DNA of 45,635 nucleotides from Clostridia bacterium. GTDB taxonomy: Bacteria > Bacillota > Clostridia > Oscillospirales > CAG-272. The stretch lies in NCBI GenBank assembly GCA_017462545.1, contig JAFTQX010000074.1, forward strand, positions 1 through 45,635, read 5' to 3'. Positions within the stretch are counted from its first letter, which is position 1, and each line of letters opens with the position of its first letter. The notes below the pieces were generated by a model that ran no database searches, was not told where the DNA came from, and saw only the letters and a program-made list of their open reading frames with translations. Positions 14,509-23,730 of the stretch are shown here, in pieces. Both the position numbers and the translations under genes were made by a program.

Positions 14509-16938
14509 ATGGAGAGATTTACAAAAAAAGCAGAAAGCATTCTCAACAATGCCTTAAAGGAGGCGCGTGAATTCGGGCATACCTATGTAGGCAGCGAGCA
14601 CCTGCTGCTTGCCATCTGCGAGGAAGAGAGCTGCACCGCCGCCGAAATGCTTGCCGCGCACGGGTTGAGCACCGAGCGGCTGCGCGTGGCCATTTTAGAC
14701 GCGGCGGGTAGCGGCAGCCCCTTTCCCGTCTCGGCAGCAGACATGACACCACGCCTGCGTGCGATCATTGAGCATGCAGCCGCCGCCGCCCTGCGGGGCG
14801 GCGCGGTCTATATCGGCAGCGAGCACCTGCTGTACGGCATAACGGAAGAAAGCGGCGCTGCCGCTTACAAGCTGCTCGCTGCCCAAGGGATCGCCCCCGG
14901 TGAGCTGCATAACGAGCTGACTGTGCTGACAGCTCCCGAAAAACGCGAGGCGGGCAGCGAGAAGGAAAAAGGCACGCTTTCCGCCACACCAACGCTGGCA
15001 GGCTACGGTCACGATCTGACCGCGGCTGCGCGGCGCGGTCTGCTTGACCCTGTGATCGGGCGAGAAAAGGAGAGTGAGCGGCTGATCGGCATTCTTTCCC
15101 GCCGCCAGAAAAACAACCCTTGCCTGGTAGGTGAGCCGGGTGTTGGTAAGACGGCGGTGGTAGAGGGACTCGCCCTGCTGCTTGCCGAGGGAAATGTCCC
15201 CTCCTCGCTGAAGGGAAAAACCATTGTCTCGCTGGATCTTGGCTCCATGATCGCGGGGGCGAAGTACCGCGGCGAATTTGAGGAGCGATTGAAAAACGCG
15301 ATGACAGAGGCGGTGGCGCACCCGGAGATCATTCTGTTTATCGACGAGCTGCACACCATTGTGGGCGCGGGCGCAGCCGAGGGGGCGGTGGATGCTGCCA
15401 ACATCATGAAGCCCGCGCTCTCCCGTGGACAAATTCAGGTCATTGGTGCCACTACAATGGTAGAATACCGTCGCCATATTGAAAAGGATGCGGCACTTGC
15501 GCGGCGTTTTCAGCCGCTTGCGGTAGAGGAGCCGACCGAAGAGGAGAGCCTGCGCATCCTGCAAGGGCTGCGTGAGCGATACGAGCGGCATCACGGGCTG
15601 CGCCTTTCGGATGCTGCGCTGCGCGCGGCGGTCACGCTCTCCCGCCGCTATCTGCCGGATCGGTTCCTGCCCGACAAGGCCCTGGATCTTCTCGATGAAA
15701 CGGCCGCACGGATGCATATGCGTGCTGAAACACAGCCACGCCAATTAAACGAGCTTACCCACGCCCTGACGAAGGTCGGCGAAGAAAAGGAGGCCTGCAT
15801 CCGCGCGCAAAATTTTGAAGGGGCGGCCGCCGCACGCGATCGTGAGCGGCAATTGCGCTTGGAATACGAAGAAAAAAAGGCGGCATGGCAAGAGAAAGCA
15901 GCCACCCCCTGCGTAGGCGAAGAGGATATTGCCGCCACCCTAACCGCATGGACAGGGATTCCCGTAGAATCCATTTGCGAGGAGGAAAGCAGTCGGCTTG
16001 CCCGCATGGAGGCAGAGCTTGGTGAACGTGTGATCGGACAAAGCGAGGCGATCTCCCGCCTCTCGGCCGCCATTCGCCGCAGTCGCCTTGGGCTGCGGGA
16101 TCCGCGGCGACCGGTTGGCTCCTTTCTCTTTCTTGGCCCCACGGGTGTGGGGAAAACCGCTCTTTCACTCGCCCTTTCCGAGGTTCTGTTTGGCGAGCGA
16201 CAGGCATTGTTTCGCATAGATATGTCGGAATATATGGAAAAGCACAGCGTCTCTCGCCTGATCGGCGCGCCACCCGGCTACGTTGGATACGAGGCAGGCG
16301 GCGTGCTGACCGAGGCGATTCGCCGCCGCCCGTATTCGGTGCTGCTGTTTGACGAGATTGAAAAGGCACACCCGGACGTGTTGAATATCCTGTTGCAGAT
16401 CTTGGAGGACGGCAGCCTGACCGACGCGCAAGGCAAGCGTGCCGATTTTTCCAATGCTGTCATTATTATGACGAGCAACGTCGGCGCACGCGAAACACAC
16501 CACCTCGGCTTTGGTGACGACGGAGAGCGAGAAAGTGCGCGTGCCCGCCTGCACGAGAGTCTGCGAAGCAGCTTTCGTCCCGAGTTTCTCAACCGCATTG
16601 ATGATATTCTTCCCTTCAAGCCGCTGGACAGCGAGGCGTGCGCTGCCATTGTGCGCCTTTTATTAGAGGAAAGCCGCACACGCGCGGCATCTGCCGGCAT
16701 CACGCTGGAGTATGACGAGAGTGCTGTTCTTCTGCTTGCCGAGCGCGGCTATGATAAGGCCTACGGTGCGCGGCCGCTGCGCCGTCGCGTGACGGCAGAG
16801 GTAGAAGACCCCCTCTCTGACCGTCTGCTGTGCGGCAGCATTCGCCGTGGTGATCACATCTTCCTGCATGCTGAGGGAGATGCGTTGGTCTTTTCTGTCA
16901 AAAACGAGCCTGACCTTGCACTCTCTTTGCAAGAATAG
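14509..16938 (+). CDS. clpC: ClpC-type AAA+ chaperone/protease ATPase
   Basis: An 809-residue double-AAA+ Hsp100 unfoldase. Residues 1-145 are two Clp_N repeats (FTKKAESILNNALKEA and GSEHLL, twice). The first AAA module has Walker A GEPGVGKT at 208-215. A UVR-like coiled segment at about 425-460 (EEKEACIRAQNFEGAAAARD) marks ClpC rather than ClpB, which has a much longer middle domain. The second module has GPTGVGKT at 543-550. The LGFG tripeptide loop at 666-669 is the ClpP-docking site, so it probably feeds ClpP. The ATG at 14509 follows AGGAGG; an earlier in-frame ATG at 14458 lies inside the preceding gene and is not preferred. No ctsR or mcsAB is adjacent; the neighbours are spore-type peptidoglycan-binding genes. 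Confidence 0.93.
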   Translation: MERFTKKAESILNNALKEAREFGHTYVGSEHLLLAICEEESCTAAEMLAAHGLSTERLRVAILDAAGSGSPFPVSAADMTPRLRAIIEHAAAAALRGGAVYIGSEHLLYGITEESGAAAYKLLAAQGIAPGELHNELTVLTAPEKREAGSEKEKGTLSATPTLAGYGHDLTAAARRGLLDPVIGREKESERLIGILSRRQKNNPCLVGEPGVGKTAVVEGLALLLAEGNVPSSLKGKTIVSLDLGSMIAGAKYRGEFEERLKNAMTEAVAHPEIILFIDELHTIVGAGAAEGAVDAANIMKPALSRGQIQVIGATTMVEYRRHIEKDAALARRFQPLAVEEPTEEESLRILQGLRERYERHHGLRLSDAALRAAVTLSRRYLPDRFLPDKALDLLDETAARMHMRAETQPRQLNELTHALTKVGEEKEACIRAQNFEGAAAARDRERQLRLEYEEKKAAWQEKAATPCVGEEDIAATLTAWTGIPVESICEEESSRLARMEAELGERVIGQSEAISRLSAAIRRSRLGLRDPRRPVGSFLFLGPTGVGKTALSLALSEVLFGERQALFRIDMSEYMEKHSVSRLIGAPPGYVGYEAGGVLTEAIRRRPYSVLLFDEIEKAHPDVLNILLQILEDGSLTDAQGKRADFSNAVIIMTSNVGARETHHLGFGDDGERESARARLHESLRSSFRPEFLNRIDDILPFKPLDSEACAAIVRLLLEESRTRAASAGITLEYDESAVLLLAERGYDKAYGARPLRRRVTAEVEDPLSDRLLCGSIRRGDHIFLHAEGDALVFSVKNEPDLALSLQE

Positions 16939-17002
16939 ATTTCATTTGTTTCATTTTTTCATGTTTTTTTGCATTTTTTTATTATTTTTTGCATGATTTA
17001 TA

Positions 17003-17031
17003 TTGACAAATGGCATTTATGCGTATATAAT
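17003..17031 (+). promoter_or_regulatory. Promoter of glutamate dehydrogenase
   Basis: A perfect TTGACA (17003-17008) and perfect TATAAT (17026-17031) are separated by 17 bases, 31 bases before the ATG. It is the closest match to sigma-A consensus in the window and suggests strong expression. Confidence 0.93.
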
Positions 17032-17062
17032 AATAGCATCTTGATTTTTAGGAGAATAAATC

Positions 17063-18415
17063 ATGGCACTGACAAACAAATACCTTCTCGGCGTTTATGA
17101 GCAGACCGAGAAAAGAAACCCCGGCGAAAAGGAATTTTTGCAGACTGTATATGAGGTGTTTGAATCACTTGAGCCGGTTGCCGAGCGCCGCCCCGATCTG
17201 ATCGAGGCCGGTATATTTGAAAGAATCGTAGAGCCCGAACGCATGATTACCTTCCGCGTTCCGTGGGTAGATGACCATGGCAAGGTGCAGGTGAACCGCG
17301 GCTTCCGCGTACAGTTCAACTCTGCCATCGGCCCGTACAAGGGCGGCCTTCGCTTCCACCCCTCGGTAAACGCCTCGATTATGAAGTTCCTTGGCTTTGA
17401 GCAGACCTTCAAGAACTCCCTCACCTCTCTGCCCATGGGCGGCGGCAAGGGCGGCTCTGACTTTGACCCGAAGGGCAAGTCGGATGGCGAGGTTATGCGC
17501 TTCTGCCAGAGCTTTATGACCGAGCTTGCCAAGTATATTGGCCCGGATACCGACGTGCCCGCCGGTGATATCGGCGTTGGCGCGCGTGAGGTTGGCTATC
17601 TCTTTGGTCAATACAAGAGACTGCAGAACGAGTTTACCGGTGTACTGACCGGCAAGCATATCTCCTCGGGCGGCTCTCTCATCCGTCCCGAGGCAACCGG
17701 CTTTGGTGCCGTTTACTACACGCAGGAGGTTCTTCGCTCCTTTGGCGAGGAGGTCAAGGGCAAGACCTTTGCCATCTCCGGCTTTGGTAACGTAGCCTGG
17801 GGCACGGTTATGAAGATCAACGAGCTGGGCGGCAAGGTCGTTACCCTCTCCGGCCCGGACGGTTACATTTATGATAAGGACGGCATTTCCACCGAGGAAA
17901 AGGTCAACTTTATGCTGGAAATGCGCAATTCCTGTCGCAATCGTGTAGAGGACTACGCTGACAAATTCGGTGTTCCCTTCTTTGCCGGCAAGAAGCCCTG
18001 GGGCGAGAAGGTGGATGTGATTATGCCCTGCGCAACCCAGAACGAGGTTGATGTGGCAGAGGCAGAAATGATCGTTGCCAACGGCGTGAAGTACTACATT
18101 GAGGTTTCCAATATGCCGACCACCAACGAGGCTATGGCATACCTGAAGAGCAAGGGGCTTGTTGTTGCTCCCTCTAAGGCGGTCAACGCCGGTGGTGTTG
18201 CGGTTTCCGGTCTGGAAATGTCGCAGAACTCGATGCGCTACAGCTGGACGGCCGAGGAGGTTGACGAAAAGCTGAAGGCGATTATGAAGAACATCTACAA
18301 CGCCTCTGTTGCTGCTGCCAAGGAATATGGCATGGAGGGCGACCTGGTTGCCGGCGCAAACATTGCAGGCTTCCTGAAGGTAGCGGAAGCTATGAAGTGG
18401 CAAGGCGTGTGCTGA
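17063..18415 (+). CDS. gdhA: Hexameric glutamate dehydrogenase
   Basis: A 450-residue small-type hexameric enzyme that interconverts glutamate with 2-oxoglutarate and ammonia. The substrate domain shows YKGGLRFHPSVN and PMGGGKGGSDFDP, with catalytic Lys129. The dinucleotide domain shows ISGFGNVAWG and then TLSGPDGYIYDKDGI, and the C-terminus has NAGGVAVSGLEMSQN. The segment after the second Rossmann strand resembles, from memory, the NAD-dependent Clostridium symbiosum enzyme more than the NADP type, but cofactor choice is not settled. Codon use is strongly biased and the promoter and AGGAG are near-ideal, as for an abundant central enzyme in an amino-acid-using anaerobe. Monocistronic, with a strong terminator. 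Confidence 0.96.
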   Translation: MALTNKYLLGVYEQTEKRNPGEKEFLQTVYEVFESLEPVAERRPDLIEAGIFERIVEPERMITFRVPWVDDHGKVQVNRGFRVQFNSAIGPYKGGLRFHPSVNASIMKFLGFEQTFKNSLTSLPMGGGKGGSDFDPKGKSDGEVMRFCQSFMTELAKYIGPDTDVPAGDIGVGAREVGYLFGQYKRLQNEFTGVLTGKHISSGGSLIRPEATGFGAVYYTQEVLRSFGEEVKGKTFAISGFGNVAWGTVMKINELGGKVVTLSGPDGYIYDKDGISTEEKVNFMLEMRNSCRNRVEDYADKFGVPFFAGKKPWGEKVDVIMPCATQNEVDVAEAEMIVANGVKYYIEVSNMPTTNEAMAYLKSKGLVVAPSKAVNAGGVAVSGLEMSQNSMRYSWTAEEVDEKLKAIMKNIYNASVAAAKEYGMEGDLVAGANIAGFLKVAEAMKWQGVC

Positions 18416-18429
18416 TCTGCCAACCATAT

Positions 18430-18461
18430 AAAAAAGAGAAACCCACGGGTTTCTCTTTTTT
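18430..18461. terminator. Terminator between gdhA and the ABC transporter
   Basis: A 14-bp perfect stem (18430-18443 with 18448-18461, core GAGAAACC) with a 4-base loop, A run on the left and T run on the right. It serves gdhA and the convergent ABC transporter, whose stop is at 18468. Confidence 0.93.
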
Positions 18462-18467
18462 ATTGCG

Positions 18468-21185
18468 TTATCGATCTCTGATCGCATCGATCGGCCGCTT
18501 GGAGGCGATGCGCCAAACAGGCAGGAAGGAGGCGACCAAGGCCACGCCGAGGCTGATGGCAAACAAGAGCAGGGCCTGACGAATGCCAAAGTTCAGCAGT
18601 GTCACAAGCAAACCGGTATTCTGCCGAATGATACCATTGATGACAACGCATATGAGCAGCGTGCCAAGTGTGGATGCTAAAAAGCTGATCATGGCAATGA
18701 TAAAGCTCTCCGAGAAGAAGATGCGGAACACATCGCCCGAGCGAGAGCCGATGGCGCGCAGAATGCCGATCTCGCGTCGCTTGTAAATGACGCTGGTGGC
18801 AATAAAGTTGGAGAACAAGAGTGCCGCAAAGACGGCGAAGCCGACACCGATATAGAAGAACACCACGCCAAGGATCTCCAACAGGCTGCTTGTAATGCTG
18901 ATCTGGTAGGAAACACCGTTTTGCAGCTCATAGCCTGTTCCCTCCTCGGTTGCATTGGCATAGACATACCGTACAAGGGCATCGATTTCAGCACGCTCGG
19001 TAGGCATGGGTGCAGCAGCATAGGCGTAAATGCCGGTGTCCGCCACAAAGGTGGCGTAATCCGCTTCCGCGCAGTAGAGCGTGTTGATCTTCTCGGAATA
19101 TTCCCCGTTTGGCATGATAAATCCTACAATACGGTAGCTGCCAACCGTCATGGGCTCCCAGCTGTCCTCATCAAAGGTAATGGCATCCAGCACATTGTGC
19201 TCCTTCAAAAACGCTGCCCACTTCTCTGCTGTTCCCGCTGTCATATCCGGCACATCCGGAGCGGAAGCACCCATTCCCGCCAGCGGCACGACCAGCTCAC
19301 CGGGCGTAAGGGATGTGCGCGCTGTGCCGTCTAGCCATACGACCTCTTGACTACCGATTTGGGCAAGAGGCGCAACGCGGTCGGCGTGCAGAGAAAGATA
19401 CACCTCTCCCTCTGTCTTGGATAAATAGGTATTGCCGCGCATGGGGGCAACATGCGGATGCACGGAAAGATACCGTTCAAGAAAGCCCTCACCCACACAG
19501 GCGGCACCCGTAAAGCCGTAGCCGACATCATAGGAAAATTCATTGAGCAGGATGAAGGCACCGAGCATTTCCTCGGTCGTCATCTCCTCCATATCCTCGC
19601 GCAGAAGGGCGTAGTGCTCCATATCAAAGCCGCTGTTAAAAATGCCGGTAATGGCATATGCCTCACCATCCGCAAAGGCAAGCGTTTTTCCGATCAGATC
19701 GTCGTAATTGGCAATGGCTTGATAGGTCTCCTCTCCCGGCGCGGCATAGCCGCAGGCATGATACAGCTCGTAGACATAGAGGCTGAGGGCAATTTCGTTT
19801 TTGCCGCCGTCCGGATAGCGACCGGCTACAAAGTCATAGCCCATCTCTCGCATGCCATCTTGGGTGACCTCGGCAAAGCCGGAAAGCGAATCGGTTGTCA
19901 GCATACCAAGGGCTGCGTACCCCTCGCTCTCTGCATCCATGGTGCCATAAAGACTCATACCGTCTACGGGGGTATAAACGCCCACAAGGGGCAGACCGGT
20001 ATCCGTCCGCAGCGTGGCAAGATCCGCCTCTGTCAAGGAAAACGCCGTATAATTTTGCGTTTTCATCAGCGAGGCGTGCCGCACGCCCGAGTCTACCAAC
20101 GAGGATGTCATCGTGCGAATCGGATCATACGACGCAATGGTATCCGAAAGGCCGAACAGAATGAAGGCCACGACCGACAGTAAAATCGTAAATACCAGGC
20201 GCACCCGCTTATGCCCAAGTGCGCTGGCACCAATACGAAAGGCAGAGCGCATTGGCAGGCGGGATTTGATAAGACGGAACTCTCGATTCTGATTTCTTGC
20301 CTGTGCAAATACATCTTCCGTTTCATCAACAAACTCTTCTGTTTTGACAAAGCGGGAGGTTGGCGCGGCTACATGCAGTTTTCCCCCTTGACGATCGCGC
20401 AGATAGGCATTGATCGCCAGGCGATCCTCCTCTGTCAGCTGATAGTCCGCAGGAATCTCGACCGTCTCTTCGGTATAGGTCAACCCGGTGGAGGTGGCCG
20501 CCGTTTCGCCCTCCTGCGCTGTACGGTCATCAATCACGCGACCATCCGCCAGCTCGATGATGCGATCACCATAGGTCTCGGCAAATTCGCGGTCGTGCGA
20601 AACAACCAGCACCAATCGTTTCTCAGACAGCTTTTTCAACGTCTCAAACACGGCGCGGCCGGTAGCGGCATCCAGCGCGCCGCTTGGCTCATCTGCCATG
20701 ATGATATCCGGTCGCTTCACCAGCGCACGCGCAATGGCAACACGCTGCTTTTGCCCACCTGAGAGCTCATTGGTGCGGCGGTTGCCGTAGCCAACAAGAT
20801 CTACCTCGCGCAGGATACGGTTGATCTCCTCGTCCTCTGCGCGGCGGCCCTGCAGCTCAATGGCGAGCGCGATATTCGCGCCGACGGTAAACTCGTCAAG
20901 CAGATTGTATTCTTGAAAGATAAAGCCGACGTAGGTATTGCGGTAGGAATCAAAATGCACCTGCCGAAAATTCTTGGTGGATGTGCCATTGACGATGATA
21001 TCGCCGCTGTCATACCGATCAAGCCCGCCAAGCAGGTTGAGCAGGGTGGATTTACCGCTACCCGATTTGCCAAGCAGAAAGACCATGCCCGTATCGGGCA
21101 GGGTAAGTGAGATGCGATCAATGGCACGTACCGGCAGCCCCCGCTTGGGGCGGTAGGTTTTATAGAGATCCTTTACTTCGATCAT
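18468..21185 (-). CDS. MacB-type ABC exporter, ATPase fused to FtsX-like permease
   Basis: A 905-residue fused ABC protein. Residues 1-225 are the ATPase: Walker A GKSGSGKS (39-46), signature LSGGQ (141-145), Walker B ending at Asp165-Glu166, and switch His197. After a charged linker comes one membrane helix (RLVFTILLSVVAFILFGL), a large external domain, then three C-terminal helices of the FtsX fold with the cytoplasmic SVIYKRREIGILRAIGS turn. This four-helix arrangement is that of type VII (mechanotransmission) ABC systems such as MacB and the BceAB/LolCDE group. These move lipoproteins, peptides or signals rather than small solutes. AGGAG precedes the start. It follows the sialidase-fold gene by 11 bases and shares its promoter. 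The substrate is unknown. Confidence 0.93.
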   Translation of the reverse strand: MIEVKDLYKTYRPKRGLPVRAIDRISLTLPDTGMVFLLGKSGSGKSTLLNLLGGLDRYDSGDIIVNGTSTKNFRQVHFDSYRNTYVGFIFQEYNLLDEFTVGANIALAIELQGRRAEDEEINRILREVDLVGYGNRRTNELSGGQKQRVAIARALVKRPDIIMADEPSGALDAATGRAVFETLKKLSEKRLVLVVSHDREFAETYGDRIIELADGRVIDDRTAQEGETAATSTGLTYTEETVEIPADYQLTEEDRLAINAYLRDRQGGKLHVAAPTSRFVKTEEFVDETEDVFAQARNQNREFRLIKSRLPMRSAFRIGASALGHKRVRLVFTILLSVVAFILFGLSDTIASYDPIRTMTSSLVDSGVRHASLMKTQNYTAFSLTEADLATLRTDTGLPLVGVYTPVDGMSLYGTMDAESEGYAALGMLTTDSLSGFAEVTQDGMREMGYDFVAGRYPDGGKNEIALSLYVYELYHACGYAAPGEETYQAIANYDDLIGKTLAFADGEAYAITGIFNSGFDMEHYALLREDMEEMTTEEMLGAFILLNEFSYDVGYGFTGAACVGEGFLERYLSVHPHVAPMRGNTYLSKTEGEVYLSLHADRVAPLAQIGSQEVVWLDGTARTSLTPGELVVPLAGMGASAPDVPDMTAGTAEKWAAFLKEHNVLDAITFDEDSWEPMTVGSYRIVGFIMPNGEYSEKINTLYCAEADYATFVADTGIYAYAAAPMPTERAEIDALVRYVYANATEEGTGYELQNGVSYQISITSSLLEILGVVFFYIGVGFAVFAALLFSNFIATSVIYKRREIGILRAIGSRSGDVFRIFFSESFIIAMISFLASTLGTLLICVVINGIIRQNTGLLVTLLNFGIRQALLLFAISLGVALVASFLPVWRIASKRPIDAIRDR

Positions 21186-21196
21186 ATCATCTTCTC

Positions 21197-22945
21197 CTAT
21201 ACGGACTTTTTCAAAAGCTTGATCAGCGTGCCCTTCGGGTCTTCCTCCTCTGCCAAGGTTTGTATGTGCAGATAGGAAAGACCGTTTGGCGCGGTCTGCT
21301 GCAGGGGCAGCTCATAGCGCTGCTCTCCCGCCGTCACAAAAACGGTGCCGGCTTGGGTATCATACGATAGCACAACGGTCATCCACCCCTCGCTATGCGT
21401 GATGGGCAGACTGACATGTGCCCCCTCTGCTACCGTCTCATCAGCAGGGTTAAACCAATGGTCAGAAAGCGAAAGTCGAACGCCGCTGCCGAGCACGGAA
21501 AGCCTGACCTCTACCCGGCCTTGAGGCGAAGCAGGAAAGTTCCATACAGCACCCTGCTTTTGATAAACCAGCCGCTCATCCTCTACACGGCAGATCTGCA
21601 GCACCTCTTCAAAATTTCCTGCCGGGTCGGGAACAAGCAAAGCGCCGTTCGTGCGGTTGTAGGCACAATGGCCGGAAAAGCCGTGAAAGCCGCCGAGGTT
21701 GCTTTTGAGGTACATCTGCGTAGAGAGGTTTCCAAGACCGAGGCGAAAATCCTCTTCCCGTTCCTGCTCATAAAGCCAAGCAAGATCAAGAATGACAACC
21801 TTGCGCGCGCTGACATTCTGCCCGAAGTGAACGAGCAGCTTGTTATACGGCAGCTCCAGCATTTGTGCCTGGTGGACACTTTTATCATTCGAATTACGGC
21901 CGCCAACCGAGCGAAAATCCGCATCGTTACGCAGCTCATTCAAAAACAGCTCACGAAAGCCCTGCCACGTACGCATATCATCTGCGGTGATCGCAAGATG
22001 GTTGGCATCCCGATTGGTGAATACGTCCTCCCAAATGCCGTTGACCTCATCTGCCCCAAGCGGGGGAAAGACCGTGTTCAGGTCAAGCTCGGGCATGGGC
22101 TGGGTATTACAGAAGAAAAAGACAATGCGCCCATCCGACAGCTTTTGTAGCACCGGCATGGTGATCGTGCCGTGAAAATCGGTTTGCGTAGGACCTTCCC
22201 AGCTTGTGCCATGATCCTGCGAGCGGTAACGATAATAGTAATCCTGCGAGGTACGGACGAACATGACAAGCTCTCCCGAAGACAGCTCAACCACAGTCGG
22301 CTCGACCGAATATTGCTGCCACCGCGTGCCCTTGTGCGGGGGCTTGACCTCAAAGAGCGGTGCCGCTTTGGGCATCGCGATTTCCTGCCAGCTTTCGCCG
22401 TCATCGTCGGAATAAAAGGTAACGATCTCTTTTCTGTGATCGGGGTAAGTATATTCTCCAACGATCAGCCAACGGCTACAGCTTTCCAGATAATAGGGCA
22501 GTTTGAGAACGTGAACAAGGCGATCCGTAAGCTTGACCGTGCGATTGTTCTTGTCGTCAAAGCCTTCGTCGTTGAGCACCGCCCAAGTACCTGGCAGACC
22601 AATGCTTTTCTTCCATTCCGGGCGAAATTCGCTCGGATAGACCGAAATGCACCGCCCCGTTCTCGGATTTCGCGTAGCGGGACCAAGTGTTCCTTCTTCC
22701 GTGAAATGTGTTTTCCAAGTCAGGCCGCCGTCACGCGAGGCAATGTAGACCGGTTTGCCCACGTCGGTCGGTTCTTTTTTATCCAACGCGCCGTAAATAC
22801 GAATCTCGCCATCGGGCGTCACGCACATGCTCCGGCAAGCGTCCGAGGGAGGCACCGCAACCACACGCGGAGCGTAAACGGATTTGAGAAATTCTCTATC
22901 TTCCTTTGAAAGGTTATTTTCGATTTGCTTGATATATTCGTACAT
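21197..22945 (-). CDS. Sialidase-fold (BNR repeat) beta-propeller protein
   Basis: A 582-residue protein of the sialidase superfamily. Three Asp-box motifs (S-x-D-x-G-x-x-W) occur at about residues 70-77 (SRDGGLTW), 179-186 (SDDDGESW) and 242-249 (SQDHGTSW). An EPTVVELSSGELVMFVRTS segment gives an Arg suited to carboxylate binding. The last ~130 residues form a beta-sandwich resembling GH32-type or LamG-like C-domains. No signal peptide, so it should act in the cytosol unless exported unconventionally. The FRIP motif of classic GH33 is not visible, so the substrate may not be sialic acid. The ATG at 22945 follows GGAGG by eight bases; an upstream in-frame TTG overlaps the ribosome site. First gene of a unit with the ABC exporter. 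Confidence 0.8.
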   Translation of the reverse strand: MYEYIKQIENNLSKEDREFLKSVYAPRVVAVPPSDACRSMCVTPDGEIRIYGALDKKEPTDVGKPVYIASRDGGLTWKTHFTEEGTLGPATRNPRTGRCISVYPSEFRPEWKKSIGLPGTWAVLNDEGFDDKNNRTVKLTDRLVHVLKLPYYLESCSRWLIVGEYTYPDHRKEIVTFYSDDDGESWQEIAMPKAAPLFEVKPPHKGTRWQQYSVEPTVVELSSGELVMFVRTSQDYYYRYRSQDHGTSWEGPTQTDFHGTITMPVLQKLSDGRIVFFFCNTQPMPELDLNTVFPPLGADEVNGIWEDVFTNRDANHLAITADDMRTWQGFRELFLNELRNDADFRSVGGRNSNDKSVHQAQMLELPYNKLLVHFGQNVSARKVVILDLAWLYEQEREEDFRLGLGNLSTQMYLKSNLGGFHGFSGHCAYNRTNGALLVPDPAGNFEEVLQICRVEDERLVYQKQGAVWNFPASPQGRVEVRLSVLGSGVRLSLSDHWFNPADETVAEGAHVSLPITHSEGWMTVVLSYDTQAGTVFVTAGEQRYELPLQQTAPNGLSYLHIQTLAEEEDPKGTLIKLLKKSV

Positions 22946-22965
22946 GGCATGCACCTCCAAATTTG

Positions 22966-22994
22966 ATTATAACACGCCAAGGAAAAAATTGCAA
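22966..22994 (-). promoter_or_regulatory. Promoter of the sialidase-fold/ABC exporter operon
   Basis: On the minus strand, TTGCAA (22989-22994) and a perfect TATAAT (22966-22971) with 17 bases between. The predicted start is at about 22959, so the leader is only about 14 bases and begins at the GGAGG site. Confidence 0.75.
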
Positions 22995-23039
22995 CCGTAA
23001 TCGGTTTTTACGCGATAGAAAATAATTCTGCCGCGGGTG

Positions 23040-23068
23040 TAGACAAAAGCAAAAAAACGTGGTATAAT
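23040..23068 (+). promoter_or_regulatory. Promoter of the MBL hydrolase-glnS operon
   Basis: TAGACA (23040-23045) and a perfect TATAAT (23063-23068) with a 17-base A-rich spacer, 32 bases before the ATG and divergent from the sialidase-fold promoter. Confidence 0.8.
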
Positions 23069-23100
23069 AACAAAATAGTAACAAGAAAGGAAAAAGACGG

Positions 23101-23724
23101 ATGAAGATCGAATGCTACGGCGGACGAGGCTATGAATCCAACTGCTATCTGATCATGGACGATGGCGAAACGCACGCGCTGGTGTTAGATCCGTCTGTTG
23201 ATTTCCACACGGTGTTTCGACAGCGGGGCAAGAGCCTGCCGCCCATTGACAAAATTCTGCTTTCCCACGCGCATTTTGACCACATGCTGGCAGTCGACGA
23301 TTGGCGTGAGAAAACAGGGGCACCGCTTGCCGTGCATGAGGCAGATGCTGCAGCGCTCGGTGACGGTGAGAAGAATGTCTATCGCCTGTTTACCGGCCAC
23401 GATGGCGGCACAGCCCCTGCCGAGCAGCTGCTGCGCGAGGGAGACACGATTGCGGTAGGAGACGAATACTTGACCGTGCTGCACACGCCGGGGCACACGC
23501 CCGGCTGTATGTGCCTGTACGCCCCCGGCATTCTGCTTTCGGGCGACACGCTCTTTGCCGGTGATATTGGCCGTTCTGACCTGCCCGGCGGGCGGACAAG
23601 CGAGCTGATGGCTTCCCTGCGTGAGCTTGGCAAGCTGCCACCCGACACCAAGGTATACCCCGGTCACGGGCCGCAAACCACCATAGAACGAGAGAAAAAA
23701 TACAATCCGTATATAGGAGAATAA
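23101..23724 (+). CDS. Metallo-beta-lactamase-fold hydrolase, glyoxalase II-like
   Basis: A 207-residue cytosolic MBL-fold enzyme. The metal motif HAHFDH gives His56, His58, Asp60 and His61. LHTPGHTPG supplies the next His, FSGD-like ILLSGDTLFAGDIGR supplies the bridging Asp, and YPGHG supplies the last His. The order and spacing fit the hydroxyacylglutathione hydrolase-like group, which in Firmicutes acts on various thioesters or unknown substrates; true glyoxalase II activity is not implied. AAGGAAA precedes the ATG. The glnS ATG follows the stop after six bases, so the two are co-transcribed, with no obvious functional link. Confidence 0.9.
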   Translation: MKIECYGGRGYESNCYLIMDDGETHALVLDPSVDFHTVFRQRGKSLPPIDKILLSHAHFDHMLAVDDWREKTGAPLAVHEADAAALGDGEKNVYRLFTGHDGGTAPAEQLLREGDTIAVGDEYLTVLHTPGHTPGCMCLYAPGILLSGDTLFAGDIGRSDLPGGRTSELMASLRELGKLPPDTKVYPGHGPQTTIEREKKYNPYIGE

Positions 23725-23730
23725 CCATAC

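Noticed and set aside
17165-18589. Long minus-strand open frame opposite glutamate dehydrogenase.
   Set aside because: The GDH motifs and consensus promoter are on the plus strand; the antisense frame has no start signals or family pattern.
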